A DNA stretch of 10,683 bases from Chrysomallon squamiferum. Its lineage: Eukaryota; Mollusca; Gastropoda; Neomphalida; Peltospiridae. The translations under genes were made by a program, and so were the position numbers. Within the stretch, counting starts at the first letter, position 1. The number at the start of each line of letters is the position of its first letter. Below are positions 1 to 8,784 of the stretch, piece after piece. The notes under the pieces were generated by a model, which saw only the letters and a program-made list of their open reading frames with translations, did no database searches and was not told the origin of the DNA. Location: positions 36,576,085 through 36,586,767 of the forward strand of contig CM022670.1 in NCBI GenBank assembly GCA_012295275.1, read 5' to 3'.

Positions 1-571
1 AATCGCCGAGTTGCAAGCATAATCGTAGGAAGACTTTGTAATTGGTCAAAATGTGAAATTGTGTCATGTGTGAAGTAATGTTAAACATTATTATGCCTTT
101 TTGGCTAAGCTACCCATGGCTCTGACGATTTTGAATTAAAATTATTATTATCAGTATAATTTTATACCTAAATTTTCAATAATACTGGCATAAAGAATAT
201 CATTTCATTTCGTCACGTTCGTACTTCCTCGATCGTTTGATACTGGTCAACATATCGATATGGATGTATAACTTCTAATGCAGATCATAATCGCAAATAT
301 TTTGCATTAAAGTTCTAACCCTGATTAATTTATCAATTAAAAGTTGTTTGAGAGTCAATAAAAATTAGATTAAGAGAAACAGCTGACTGACACTAGCAAT
401 CAATCTTTCTTAGTGCTTATCACCGTCAATTACAAAACGTGTTCATCCGTCTTAATCCTCGGGCTCTGGGGCAAAATGATGACTTACGACCTGTCTAAAA
501 CTGACTCATCGGAACTACATCTAAGTAACCGACAGCCTAATTGATTTCTTAAAGCTACAACTTTTACTGAT
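1..571. other. 5' flank upstream of exon 1a, no gene seen
   Basis: AT-rich single-copy-looking DNA with no long reading frame on either strand and no recognisable RNA gene. It precedes the first exon of gene A and so probably holds its upstream regulatory region, but I see no convincing TATA box or other named element. A short ATG reading frame (578-601) follows an acceptor-like TTTACAG at 571-577. That could mark a 5' untranslated exon but is too weak to call. Confidence 0.5.
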
Positions 572-652
572 TTACAGATGTCGATTAAAATAATGTATTA
601 GGTAACATCACATTGTTAAGTACTTGATACACAGAAGAAGAAAACAAAAAAA

Positions 653-694
653 ATGAAAGACTGGGCAAACAATGTCGAGAGGAATTTTGTTTAG
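653..694 (+). promoter_or_regulatory. Overlapping upstream ORF in the exon 1a leader
   Basis: An ATG at 653, with A at -3, opens a 13-codon frame that overlaps the main ATG (672) in a different frame and ends at TAG 692-694. If the transcript starts upstream of 653, ribosomes using this ATG would pass the main start, so it should lower translation from exon 1a. In the exon 1b leader the matching triplet is ATA, so this ORF is absent there. The function is inferred; the transcription start is unknown. Confidence 0.45.
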
Positions 695-861
695 CCATTC
701 ACGGTTTCATTTGTGCATTTCCAGAAAATACTTGTTGACTGCGATTCTGTTTAGTGTTTTAATATCGCTTTTTTACGTTCTGCGTGATCCTCATCAGTTT
801 CTGTATTGTGACAATCTTTACAGTACACCTTTCCGCTGGGAAGGTTTTGGACCCGAGCGAG
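672..861 (+). CDS. HtrL/YibB-like gene A, alternative first exon 1a (signal anchor)
   Basis: Encodes residues 1-63 plus the first base of codon 64 of a predicted 323-residue protein when joined to exon 2 (4239-5020). A short basic cytosolic tail (R3, R11, R18, K19) precedes a hydrophobic segment at about residues 20-37, then a stem ending near W56, E57, G58, F59. This is a type II signal-anchor layout, as in many Golgi enzymes. The start is the ATG with A at -3 that is conserved in exon 1b. The exon ends at 861 before a GTTAGT donor; without splicing the frame ends at a TAG within a few codons. The phase (one base of codon 64) fits exon 2 exactly, giving GAT (Asp). The intron to exon 2 would be 3377 bp and would skip exon 1b. 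The exon call is strong from duplication and phase matching; actual use needs transcripts. Confidence 0.75.
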
Positions 862-867
862 GTTAGT
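862..867 (+). other. Splice donor of exon 1a
   Basis: G|GTTAGT directly follows the last conserved codon (CGA) plus one base. The intron therefore begins in phase 1 and matches the acceptors at 4238 and 10167. Confidence 0.7.
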
Positions 868-873
868 TTTTAT

Positions 874-897
874 TGTTGTTGTTGTTGTTGTTGTTGT
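874..897 (+). repeat. (TTG)n microsatellite in the start of intron 1a
   Basis: About eight TTG units just inside the intron. The exon 1b copy has an interrupted, shorter version at about 2457-2479, so the tract changed after the exon duplication. On the minus strand it gives a poly-threonine shadow frame that is not a gene. Confidence 0.85.
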
Positions 898-1413
898 AGT
901 TGTACTAGAAGTAGTAGCTATGAAACTACATAACATTTATTTAATGTTATTGAGTTTGCACAGCAGCAACCAAAAGTATAGGCATATTCATTTATTCTTA
1001 ATCATTGGGCAGAATCGTTAAAATATCTGTTTACAATTCGTAGATGTCGGATCGTATTCCCAACCAAATCTAGGTGGGAAAACGAAATTAATTCTTCATC
1101 ACACTGATCGTATTTTCAGTTGACTTCCCAGACTTGAACCTTTATGGGATATAGTCGTGTTTTAAATAGTTTTAAATACAATTCAGTAAATAACATTATG
1201 TACCAATGCACCTATATTATTTCATTTTTTTGTTGTCGTTGTCGTTCTTGTTTTTATTGTTTTTGTGAACATTTTTCAAATAGAATGGTTCTCGTCATTC
1301 TGTTGTTCTCACGTAAAAAATAAAATCGTAAGCTTATAACAACTAATATATTTTTTCAAAGTTATTTTAAAAGTTTATTGTATATTTCTACTATTGGTGG
1401 TTTGTTCTTTTTG

Positions 1414-1416
<3 letters not shown>

Positions 1417-1468
<52 letters not shown>

Positions 1469-1494
1469 TGTGCCAGTGTGTGTGTGTGTGTGTG
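1417..1494 (+). repeat. (TG)n microsatellite inside the left arm
   Basis: Nearly pure TG dinucleotides with a few interruptions. The inverted mate is the (CA)n tract at 5653-5712, showing that the tract was part of the duplicated unit. Confidence 0.95.
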
Positions 1495-1889
1495 ATTGGG
1501 TGTTTTTGTTGTTGTTGTTGACAGCATCAGTGGTTTTTGTTATTCAAATGTCAAGCCGGATGGATCTTTGATATCTAAAAAAAGGTCCAAACCATCATTG
1601 TGAAAGATATAACTTTCAAAATGAATTGAATTTCAGTCTAGAAAAATACGAAATATGATTCCAAATGCATCTCAACATATTCAATGTTTCAGTCCTATCA
1701 AATGATAGCAGCTAAGTTTCATACTTTTCCATCTTTTTTTTTTTGGGGGGGGGTTGTTTGATTGTTTCACAGTATTAACGATACTTCACACATAGCTATG
1801 ACCTTAGACGAAGATTGTTCATGAAGAGAAAAACGTGATTTTGAAAAATAAAAATTTGCAGTAACATAGACTGCTTATTGAAGTGATTG

Positions 1890-1948
<59 letters not shown>

Positions 1949-1961
1949 ATCACACACACAG
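1890..1961 (+). repeat. (CA)n microsatellite at the end of the left arm
   Basis: CA repeats with one TA and one AAT interruption. The inverted mate is the TG tract at 5165-5209. Confidence 0.95.
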
Positions 1962-2001
1962 ATTGTAAATGTTTTTAAACTTGTCTTCTGACCAGTGTCT
2001 G

Positions 2002-2205
2002 TAAATACAAAAGTCGTTTTAAATTTATGGAGGTTCTCATTATTCCTTACTTATACTTGACATTTTATAACTTAGCGATATCGCCAGATTTTAACAAATA
2101 TAATTGTGATAGATAAGGGGGAACGTGTGCGTACCAATTCAGTTTTGTATAAACGCTAAACAAACAATAATAATACACAGCAAATGGAAACCTTAGATAA
2201 TTTTT
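2002..2205 (+). repeat. Upstream block of exon 1b, shared with 7317-7476
   Basis: Directly repeated at 7317-7476. The shared TAAATACAAAAG is followed, after about 45 extra bases here, by matching TTTTATAACT, a GATxTCGCC motif and a long near-identical end containing AAACGCTAAACAAACAATAA. It lies directly before the exon 1b leader and is the likely promoter-proximal region of that exon. The corresponding stretch is not found before exon 1a, where homology starts only at about 613. Confidence 0.75.
2148..2153 (+). promoter_or_regulatory. Candidate TATA box for exon 1b
   Basis: TATAAA lies about 100 bp before the exon 1b ATG, within the block repeated at 7317-7476. In the stranded copy the same site reads CATAAA. 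Its position would give a leader of roughly 75 bases. A TATAAA in AT-rich DNA is weak evidence alone. Confidence 0.25.
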
Positions 2206-2255
2206 GTTAAGTACTTTATACACAGAAATAAAAAAAATAAAAGAGTGGTCAAAAA

Positions 2256-2445
2256 ATGTCGAGAGGTATTTTCCTTAGCCATTCACGGTTTCATTTGTGC
2301 ATTTCCAGAAAATACTTGTTGACTGCGATTCTGTTTAGTGTTTTAATACCACTTTTATATGTTATCCGTGATTCTCATCAGTTTCTGTATTGTGACAATC
2401 TTTACAGTACACCTTTCCGCTGGGAAGGTTTTGGACCCGAGCGAG
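2256..2445 (+). CDS. HtrL/YibB-like gene A, alternative first exon 1b (signal anchor)
   Basis: A second, intact version of the first exon encoding the same 63 residues plus one base, with six amino-acid differences from exon 1a: L6F, F7L, S32P, F34L, L37I and P40S. All lie at the N-terminal tail or in and near the membrane segment (about residues 20-37); residues 41-63 are identical. The donor is G|GTTACT at 2446, slightly weaker than exon 1a's, in the same phase 1. Joined to exon 2 it gives a 323-residue product with a 1793-bp intron. No acceptor-like tract directly precedes the ATG in either copy, so the two are best read as alternative first exons rather than successive exons. Its leader lacks the overlapping upstream ORF seen in exon 1a. 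One of the two could be unused. Confidence 0.75.
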
Positions 2446-2451
2446 GTTACT
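2446..2451 (+). other. Splice donor of exon 1b
   Basis: G|GTTACT in the same position and phase as the exon 1a donor, which reads GTTAGT. The G-to-C change at intron position +5 should weaken U1 pairing, so use may be less efficient. Confidence 0.6.
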
Positions 2452-2550
2452 TTTTATTGTTGTTCTCGTTGTTGTTATTATAGTAGTAGTTGTAGTAGTA
2501 TACAGTTGTTGTGGAAGAAGTAGTAGCTATGAAACTACATAACAATTTTT

Positions 2551-3940
<1,390 letters not shown>

Positions 3941-4107
3941 AACAAAAACACTGGTATATCGCAGACATTTCTTCTGATAATACGACTCAGTTAGAATAAG
4001 CATTAAATATTAGTAAGCTTTGTTAGTATTTCCAGAATATTTCCTGACACAGCTTTTCTGGAATACGGAACTTTTGTTGATTATACTGAGAAAAAAAAAA
4101 GAAGAAA

Positions 4108-4111
<4 letters not shown>

Positions 4112-4142
<31 letters not shown>
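4112..4142 (+). repeat. (TA)n microsatellite
   Basis: About fifteen TA units preceded by an A-run (4091-4100), roughly 100 bp before the exon 2 acceptor. Confidence 0.95.
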
Positions 4143-4144
<2 letters not shown>

Positions 4145-4230
4145 TTGATAGTATTTAGCATTTTTATTACCTCCATTATTTTATATTTACCTTTTTCTGG
4201 AAGATAATACACTTTTTCACTTTATTTTAT

Positions 4231-4238
4231 TGTTTCAG
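4231..4238 (+). other. Splice acceptor of exon 2
   Basis: TGTTTCAG ends a T-rich tract (about 4205-4238). The next bases complete a codon in phase with exons 1a and 1b and open the conserved family domain. Confidence 0.8.
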
Positions 4239-5020
4239 ATTCAAGTTTATATTCTTTCACTGTTGTCACATCACTCATAGACATAGGACGTGGAAACTGG
4301 AGCGCTCAGAAAAGAACATACAATGACTATCTGATGTTTATGTCTCAGCTGTTAAAACTTGACGTCAACCTCGTTGTGTTCATAGAGACCAAGGGACGAC
4401 CTTTTGTCAAGTGGATGAGGCGAGGAAGGGAGAACAGGACGTTAATTTTACCAATCCAGCTGCGAGATCTTCCTTACTACAAACACAGAGCAAGAATGGA
4501 GGCCATTATGAAGAGTCCGGAATACAAACGAGACAACGAACTGCTGTCTAATGGCGACCATTGCGAGGCAACAGTTCCAGAATATGATATTGTCCAGCTT
4601 TCAAAAATTCATTTAGTCCAGGAGGCAATCCGCCTCAACCCTTTTAATTCGACTTATTTTTTCTGGATTGATGGTGGATACGGCCATGGAAAGGCAGACG
4701 TCTATCCGTCAGACGGTATTTGGAAACCAGCGATCAAATATCACGATAAAGTAATGTTATTACAGCTAAATTCCATAGATGAATGGGAACATGTAGATGA
4801 TCTTCACAAGAAAAACATCAATGTTTTGGCTGGGGGAGTTTTCGGTGGAGGAATACGCGTTCTCGTGAGTTATAAAGAACAGCATGTAAAACTCATAGAG
4901 GAATGGATGAAGAAAGGAATTATCGATGACGACCAAACCGCAAATATGCAGCTGTATTTCCAAAACAGATCTATGTTTCATTTAGTTCGATGTGGGTGGT
5001 TTGACTTGTTCAAATTATGA
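4239..5020 (+). CDS. HtrL/YibB-family protein, gene A terminal exon 2 (full domain)
   Basis: Encodes residues 64-323 of the predicted protein and ends in TGA. The family start motif is at residues 71-84 (T-V-V-T-S then D78, I79, G80, R81, G82, N83, W84), which I recognise from the HtrL/YibB family (Pfam PF09612; E. coli yibB/htrL sits by the LPS core genes). Further conserved parts are YFFWIDGGYGHG at about 203-214, an A-G-G-V-F-G-G run at about 261-267, D-D-D-Q at 293-296 and the C-terminal R-C-G-W-F-D-L-F. Possible N-glycosylation sites are N83, N129, N200 and N306, fitting a lumenal domain. Total length is near that of the bacterial proteins plus an anchor. The family is often treated as glycosyltransferase-like; the substrate is unknown and I infer no reaction. 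The ATG at 4334 is internal: reading continues upstream in frame to the acceptor, so the exon starts at 4239. Confidence 0.9.
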
Positions 5021-5131
5021 AACCAACAACAAAAAAACAAAAAACCTTTTTGATCCAGTAGTTACTGTCAGTCAGTCAATGCACAATCAATTTAGAGAGT
5101 ACTACTGATACTACAAATTTATCAAAGTGGT
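5021..5131 (+). other. 3' untranslated or flanking sequence of gene A
   Basis: Unique AT-rich sequence between the TGA and the right inverted-repeat arm. No AATAAA hexamer occurs here, so the transcript may run into the repeat. Confidence 0.5.
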
Positions 5132-5164
5132 TTTCTCAGAAGTCACGTTTAAAATCATTTACAA

Positions 5165-5200
<36 letters not shown>

Positions 5201-5209
5201 GGTGTGTTT
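5165..5209 (+). repeat. (TG)n / TGGG microsatellite in the right arm
   Basis: TG repeats ending in TGGG units. It is the inverted mate of the CA tract at 1890-1961. Confidence 0.95.
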
Positions 5210-5365
5210 GCCAATCACTTCAATAAGCCATGTTACTGCATAATTGTATCTTTAAAAGTCACGTTTTTCTCTTCATGAACAATCTCCATCTAAGGTCGTA
5301 GTTATGTTTTGAAGTATCGTTAATACTGTAGTATCTAGCCCCTGGCACGTAAGTGAAACAAAACA

Positions 5366-5385
5366 AATAAAAGAAAATAAATAAA
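5366..5385 (+). terminator. Candidate polyadenylation hexamers for gene A
   Basis: Three AATAAA hexamers (5366-5371, 5376-5381, 5380-5385) are the first on the + strand after the stop at 5020, about 350 bp downstream and inside the right repeat arm. If used, the 3' UTR would contain roughly 250 bases complementary to the intronic left arm. They lie in an A-rich stretch, so chance occurrence is likely and confidence is low. Confidence 0.25.
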
Positions 5386-5652
5386 AAGAAAGAAAGAACA
5401 AAAAATATCCTTAAAAATATGAAACTTAGCTGCTATCATTTGATAGGACTGAAACATTGAATATGTTGAGATGCATTTGGTTCTCATATTTCGTATTTTT
5501 CTAGAATGAAATTCAATTCATTTTGCAAGTTATATCTTTCACAATATGGTTTGGGCCTCTTTTCAGATATCAAAGTTCCAACCGGTTTCACATTTGAAAA
5601 ATAAATAAAAAAGATTGATGCTGACAGCGACAACAACAAAAACACACCCAAT

Positions 5653-5664
5653 CACACACACACA

Positions 5665-5712
<48 letters not shown>
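5653..5712 (+). repeat. (CA)n microsatellite in the right arm
   Basis: CA repeats with one AAC interruption. It is the inverted mate of the TG tract at 1417-1494. Confidence 0.95.
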
Positions 5713-5716
<4 letters not shown>

Positions 5717-6195
5717 AAAAGAACAAACCATCAATAATAGAAATACACAATAAACGTTTAAAATAACTTTGAAAAATATATTAGTTTTAATAAGCTTACG
5801 ATTTCATTTTTTAAGTTAGAACAACAGAATGACGATAACCATTCTAATAGTTGAAAAATGTTCACAAAAACAGTAAAAACAACGACTACAACGACAACAA
5901 ACAAATTAAATAATAAAGTTGCAGCAGTACATAATGTTATTTACTGAATTATATTTAAAACTATTTAAAACACGACTATATCCCATAAAGGTTCAAGTCT
6001 GGGAAGTCAACAGAAAATACGATCAGCGTGATGAAGAATTAATTTCGTTTTCCCAACTAGATTTGGTTGGGAATACGACCCGTAATCTGCGAATTGTAAT
6101 ATAGATGTTTTGACGATTGTGCCAAATGATTAAGAGTAAATGAATATGCTTACACTTTTGGTTGCTCTAGTGCATACCCAACAACATTAAACAAA

Positions 6196-7316
6196 TTAAT
6201 CTGCAAATATTTAGCTCGTGTATTTATAAAAGAAAGAAAAAAAAGAAAAAAGAAAAAAAAAAGAAGATATTTTTATGAATTCAGCGCGCAGACATAGCTT
6301 AAAATAAACACCTCTATTCATTCAGTAGTCACTCAGTTTCCGGCGGGTCACCGAATGTTAAATATACTTAGAACAATAAATATTATTTTCATTTACTCTA
6401 ACATTCGTTTGTTATCGCTATAATCATACAGCTTTGTGAATATTTTTATGTTCTGCTTCAGTGAGCAGCAATGTCTGCTTGGGCGAAATAAAACTTTTCG
6501 TTTTTACCAGACAGACATGATCAAACTTGTCTTTGCCATAACTATTTCTTTCATAACTAAGGTGTATCTCATTTTATTTATAACTAAAGTGTTTTTTATG
6601 ATCTATAAGACTTTTCCCCCTGAACGTGACCTCCCTATTTTTATTTTATTTTATTTATTTATTTATTTATTATTATTTATTTTTTTATGTACATCATCTC
6701 GAATTGTACATTAATGACGAAAGAACAAACAACATGCAGATATTCAGAAATCCAGTAAGGGCTTAAACTGCAAAGTTACCATATCAGGTATTGTTTTCTG
6801 CATGGTCCGAACTCTAGGAAAGGTGTTTTGATAAAAAGTACCAATCGAAATTATATAAAGTATAACTTTTATACGTAATGCGACTGACTTTTCAGTTTTT
6901 TTAAAGTTTCACAACTCAGTATAATTATATGCAATAAAGAGTTACTTCCCATTGCGCTTTTCTTCTCTTTTGGAATTAAAGACGTATGCTTGAGTGATTC
7001 GTAACAAAAATTAAATTACTGAGTTCCGTTGTCAAAAAGGATCAAATTCAAACTGTGAACACGCACACAATAAAGTAAAAATAAATTACAAAATTAAAAA
7101 TAATTCATCTGACGTTTATATAATATTGTTTAAAGATAATGTTATAGACAAATCATCCAAATTCTGTCTTTATAAAATTTACAAGACAGCGTATCAATAT
7201 TAAGGAGATAAACATTTTCTAATGATTGTTGCACAATGCTTTTCTGTCTGATGAATTATTTGCTGTAATCAAACAAACGGTGGATTTCGTTCCTTAATGA
7301 TTATCAAAATAATAAC
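6196..7316. other. Intergenic region, no gene seen
   Basis: AT-rich spacer between the right repeat arm and the stranded upstream block. It holds an A/G-rich run (6230-6266), a TTTA tract (6637-6686) and a short inverted repeat (6352-6407). The hydrophobic frame at 6436-6714 comes from T-rich and TTTA sequence and shows no family features. Confidence 0.6.
6637..6686 (+). repeat. TTTA-type microsatellite
   Basis: Imperfect TTTTA, TTTA and TTA units. Similar tracts lie at 7495-7535 and just before the exon 2' acceptor at about 10145-10162. Confidence 0.9.
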
Positions 7317-7476
7317 TAAATACAAAAGTTCCTTTTATAACTGAGTGATTTCGCCGGATTTTTAAAATGAAATTGGAATATGTAAGGGAGAATATGTTCG
7401 TATCAACACAGTTTTGCATAAACGCTAAACAAACAATAATAATATATAGCAAAAGGAACCTCGGGATAACTTTTTT
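7317..7476 (+). repeat. Stranded copy of the exon 1b upstream block
   Basis: Direct copy of 2002-2205, including the near-identical AAACGCTAAACAAACAATAA, but lacking about 45 bases and with CATAAA where the other copy has TATAAA. Where the leader and canonical first exon should follow, there is instead a T-rich and TTTA tract. It is the likely relic of a lost first exon of gene B, or a partial duplication. The frame at 7367-7561 is not a gene. Confidence 0.75.
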
Positions 7477-7494
7477 ATTTTTATTTTTATTCTT

Positions 7495-7534
<40 letters not shown>

Positions 7535-7535
7535 T
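7495..7535 (+). repeat. (TTTA)n microsatellite
   Basis: About ten TTTA/ATTT units directly after the stranded upstream block. The repeat may have expanded at, or helped form, the breakpoint that removed the following leader and exon. Confidence 0.92.
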
Positions 7536-7545
7536 ATTTTATTAT

Positions 7546-8165
7546 TAGTATTTTTTATTAAGCTAAAGCATGAGACGTTTAAACTATTAAACATATAAAA
7601 TATTACCGCTGTAATGTATGACTATAGCGATACATAAGAGTTATTTATAGGAAAGTGGCATCAATGAACAGTTTCTGTTAACGACAGATATATGATTTAA
7701 AAAAAAAAAAATCCAACTAGAATCTACGATGCACGACGAGAAAGTGATAATGTACGATAACTATAGCATAATTATTTTTTCTAAACTACGAGTGTACTGA
7801 CAATTATTACAAGAGTCTGTTGATGTTCGTCTGAAACCTTGGAAACGGCCGAAAAGTCCGACGGTCATCAAAGCGTGACAATTGTATTCTTTAGAAATCT
7901 CTCAACTGGTAGCGATTCAGCATTTCCACGTCGCACCGATTTAACCAAATCTTTCATAGCGTTTCCACGTGATATTTGATGGTTTTCTGAAGACCAGGTG
8001 ATCGATCAACATCCACACAGGCCGTAAAAAATCCAAAACAAAATAAAACAACAGTGATATAAAATAAAAAGTGCTGTGCTAACACGGCGAGTTTATTCGG
8101 GTATCTGTAAATTGACATACCTACACGTATTTGTTTTCAAGCGGGTGGGAAGAAGGATCTTCAGA
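7546..8165 (+). other. Upstream region of exon 1c
   Basis: Sequence before the divergent first exon of gene B. From about 7815 to 8035 it is richer in G+C and CpG than the surrounding spacer, and it contains two copies of a 13-base motif (7919-7931, 7958-7970). It is a plausible promoter and leader, but no transcription start or TATA box can be fixed. An in-frame extension upstream of 8166 lacks an ATG. Confidence 0.4.
7919..7970 (+). promoter_or_regulatory. Paired AGCRTTTCCACGT motifs, the second with an E-box CACGTG
   Basis: AGCATTTCCACGT at 7919-7931 and AGCGTTTCCACGT at 7958-7970 are 39 bp apart. The second runs into CACGTG (7966-7971), the core site of basic helix-loop-helix factors. 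They lie about 200-250 bp before the exon 1c ATG. A regulatory role is inference only. Confidence 0.3.
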
Positions 8166-8298
8166 ATGATTTCGTTTAACCGTTCACGTTTCACTTTGAC
8201 CACGAAAGTGATGTTCATGGTCGGGATTGTGTTTGTTTTAGTTACAGCTCTTTACTCGAACAATATTTACCATCGTTTATGTTGCTGTAGTACTTTTG
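8166..8298 (+). CDS. HtrL/YibB-like gene B, divergent first exon 1c (signal anchor)
   Basis: From the first in-frame ATG it encodes 44 residues plus one base. A short basic tail has S-R-F at residues 7-9, echoing S10-R11-F12 of exon 1a, then a hydrophobic stretch at about 15-30 and a cysteine cluster at 39-41. This matches the anchor layout of exons 1a/1b but with little sequence identity. A donor GTTTAAG at 8299 leaves phase 1, compatible with the 10168 acceptor and giving Gly at the junction. An alternative GTAGTA at 8287 is also phase 1. Without splicing the frame stops at 8325-8327. The next exon would be 10168 onward (intron 1869 bp). Support comes from layout, phase and position, not from homology, so this could be wrong. 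Confidence 0.45.
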
Positions 8299-8392
8299 GT
8301 TTAAGAATCTATTCTTATCGTTTTTAATTGGATGTAGTATTATTTGTTCGTTTTATAAAATTTTGTTCAAATCAACTTCTCGGCTCGTCTTG

Positions 8393-8555
8393 ACTGCTAC
8401 TACCTCTGCTGCTGCCACTACTATTACTAATGCAACTACCATCTCTATTTGTTGTTATAATACTTCTACTCCCACTATTACAGTAGTTACTAAGTCTACT
8501 GCTTCTCTCCATTCTATTGCTACTACTGTTACTGATGTTGCTGCTACTTCAACTA
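8393..8555 (+). repeat. Degenerate ACT/CTG trinucleotide-rich stretch
   Basis: CTACTAC, CTGCTGC and ACTATTACTA variants give a threonine/alanine-rich shadow frame (8363-8593). Composition resembles the CTACTACTACTG part of the following minisatellite, so this may be decayed repeat of the same origin. Confidence 0.5.
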
Positions 8556-8784
8556 TTCAGCAACAGCTATTACCATTAGTGAATCTAAAATAATATTAGA
8601 ATTGTAAATATATACAGGAAACGACCTAGTGGTTAGTTCAGCCTTGAAGTAACCACAGAAAACACTTTGACAATTCAGTAACAATACTCTATAGAACATT
8701 TATTTTTGAACCTCCAGGATCTAAATGGCTAATAGTCCTACTATTACAACTGTTAATTTGATTATTATCCTAAAGTAACAACAG

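Larger units (their letters stand above)
613..945 (+). repeat. Tandem-duplicated first-exon block, copy 1
   Basis: This block and 2205-2550 are direct copies. Homology begins in the 5' leader at the shared TTGTTAAGTACT, runs through the whole first exon and continues some 80-100 bp into the intron, through a TTG-rich stretch to the shared GTAGTAGCTATGAAACTACA. The exonic part differs at about 10 of 190 positions by my hand alignment. The two copies are separated by the left arm of the 1-kb inverted repeat and by the upstream block at 2002-2205. Confidence 0.85.
930..1993 (+). repeat. Left arm of a ~1-kb inverted repeat
   Basis: Reads as the reverse complement of 5132-6195 over nearly its whole length. 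Clear anchors are AGCAACCAAAAG near 965 (mate near 6161), GGATCGTATTCCCAACCAAA at about 1049-1068 (mate near 6060), GGGATATAGTCGTGTTTTAA at 1146-1165 (mate near 5970-5985), AACATATTCAATGTTTCAGT near 1674 (mate near 5455) and ATTGTAAATG near 1962 (mate near 5160). Hand comparison of a 237-bp part gives roughly 92% identity. It begins where the duplicated exon 1a block ends and stops just before the upstream block of exon 1b. It may be a dispersed non-autonomous element or an inverted duplication of intron DNA; I see no coding capacity or clear terminal inverted repeats. Confidence 0.85.
2205..2550 (+). repeat. Tandem-duplicated first-exon block, copy 2
   Basis: Direct copy of 613-945, covering the leader from TTGTTAAGTACT, the full first exon and the start of the intron. 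The intron part has an altered TTG/TAG-rich stretch before the shared GTAGTAGCTATGAAACTACA. Similarity ends shortly after ACATAACA. Confidence 0.85.
5132..6195 (-). repeat. Right arm of the ~1-kb inverted repeat
   Basis: Reverse-complement copy of 930-1993 beginning about 110 bp after the gene A stop codon. Differences include an A-rich AAATAAA/AAAGAAAG stretch at about 5355-5410 where the left arm has a T-run and a G-run (1733-1753), and different microsatellite lengths. A frame at 5919-6104 falls wholly within this repeat and is not a gene. If gene A transcripts extend past 5132, this arm can pair with the left arm in the same precursor RNA. Confidence 0.85.

Noticed and set aside
4766-4981. 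Minus-strand frame opposite exon 2
   Set aside because: It is the shadow of the well-supported + strand domain exon.
5919-6104. Sixty-one-residue frame after gene A
   Set aside because: It lies wholly in the right arm of the inverted repeat and the left arm does not preserve it as a coding region.
6436-6714. Hydrophobic 92-residue frame
   Set aside because: The hydrophobicity comes from T-rich and TTTA sequence; there is no paralogue in the window and no recognised motif.
8076-8165. N-terminal extension of exon 1c beginning at GTG
   Set aside because: There is no ATG in this stretch and a nuclear animal gene would not be expected to start at GTG; ATG 8166 is preferred.
8363-8593. Threonine/alanine-rich frame resembling a mucin-like segment
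   Set aside because: It derives from ACT/CTG triplets, has no signal peptide or family features, and is related to the adjacent minisatellite.
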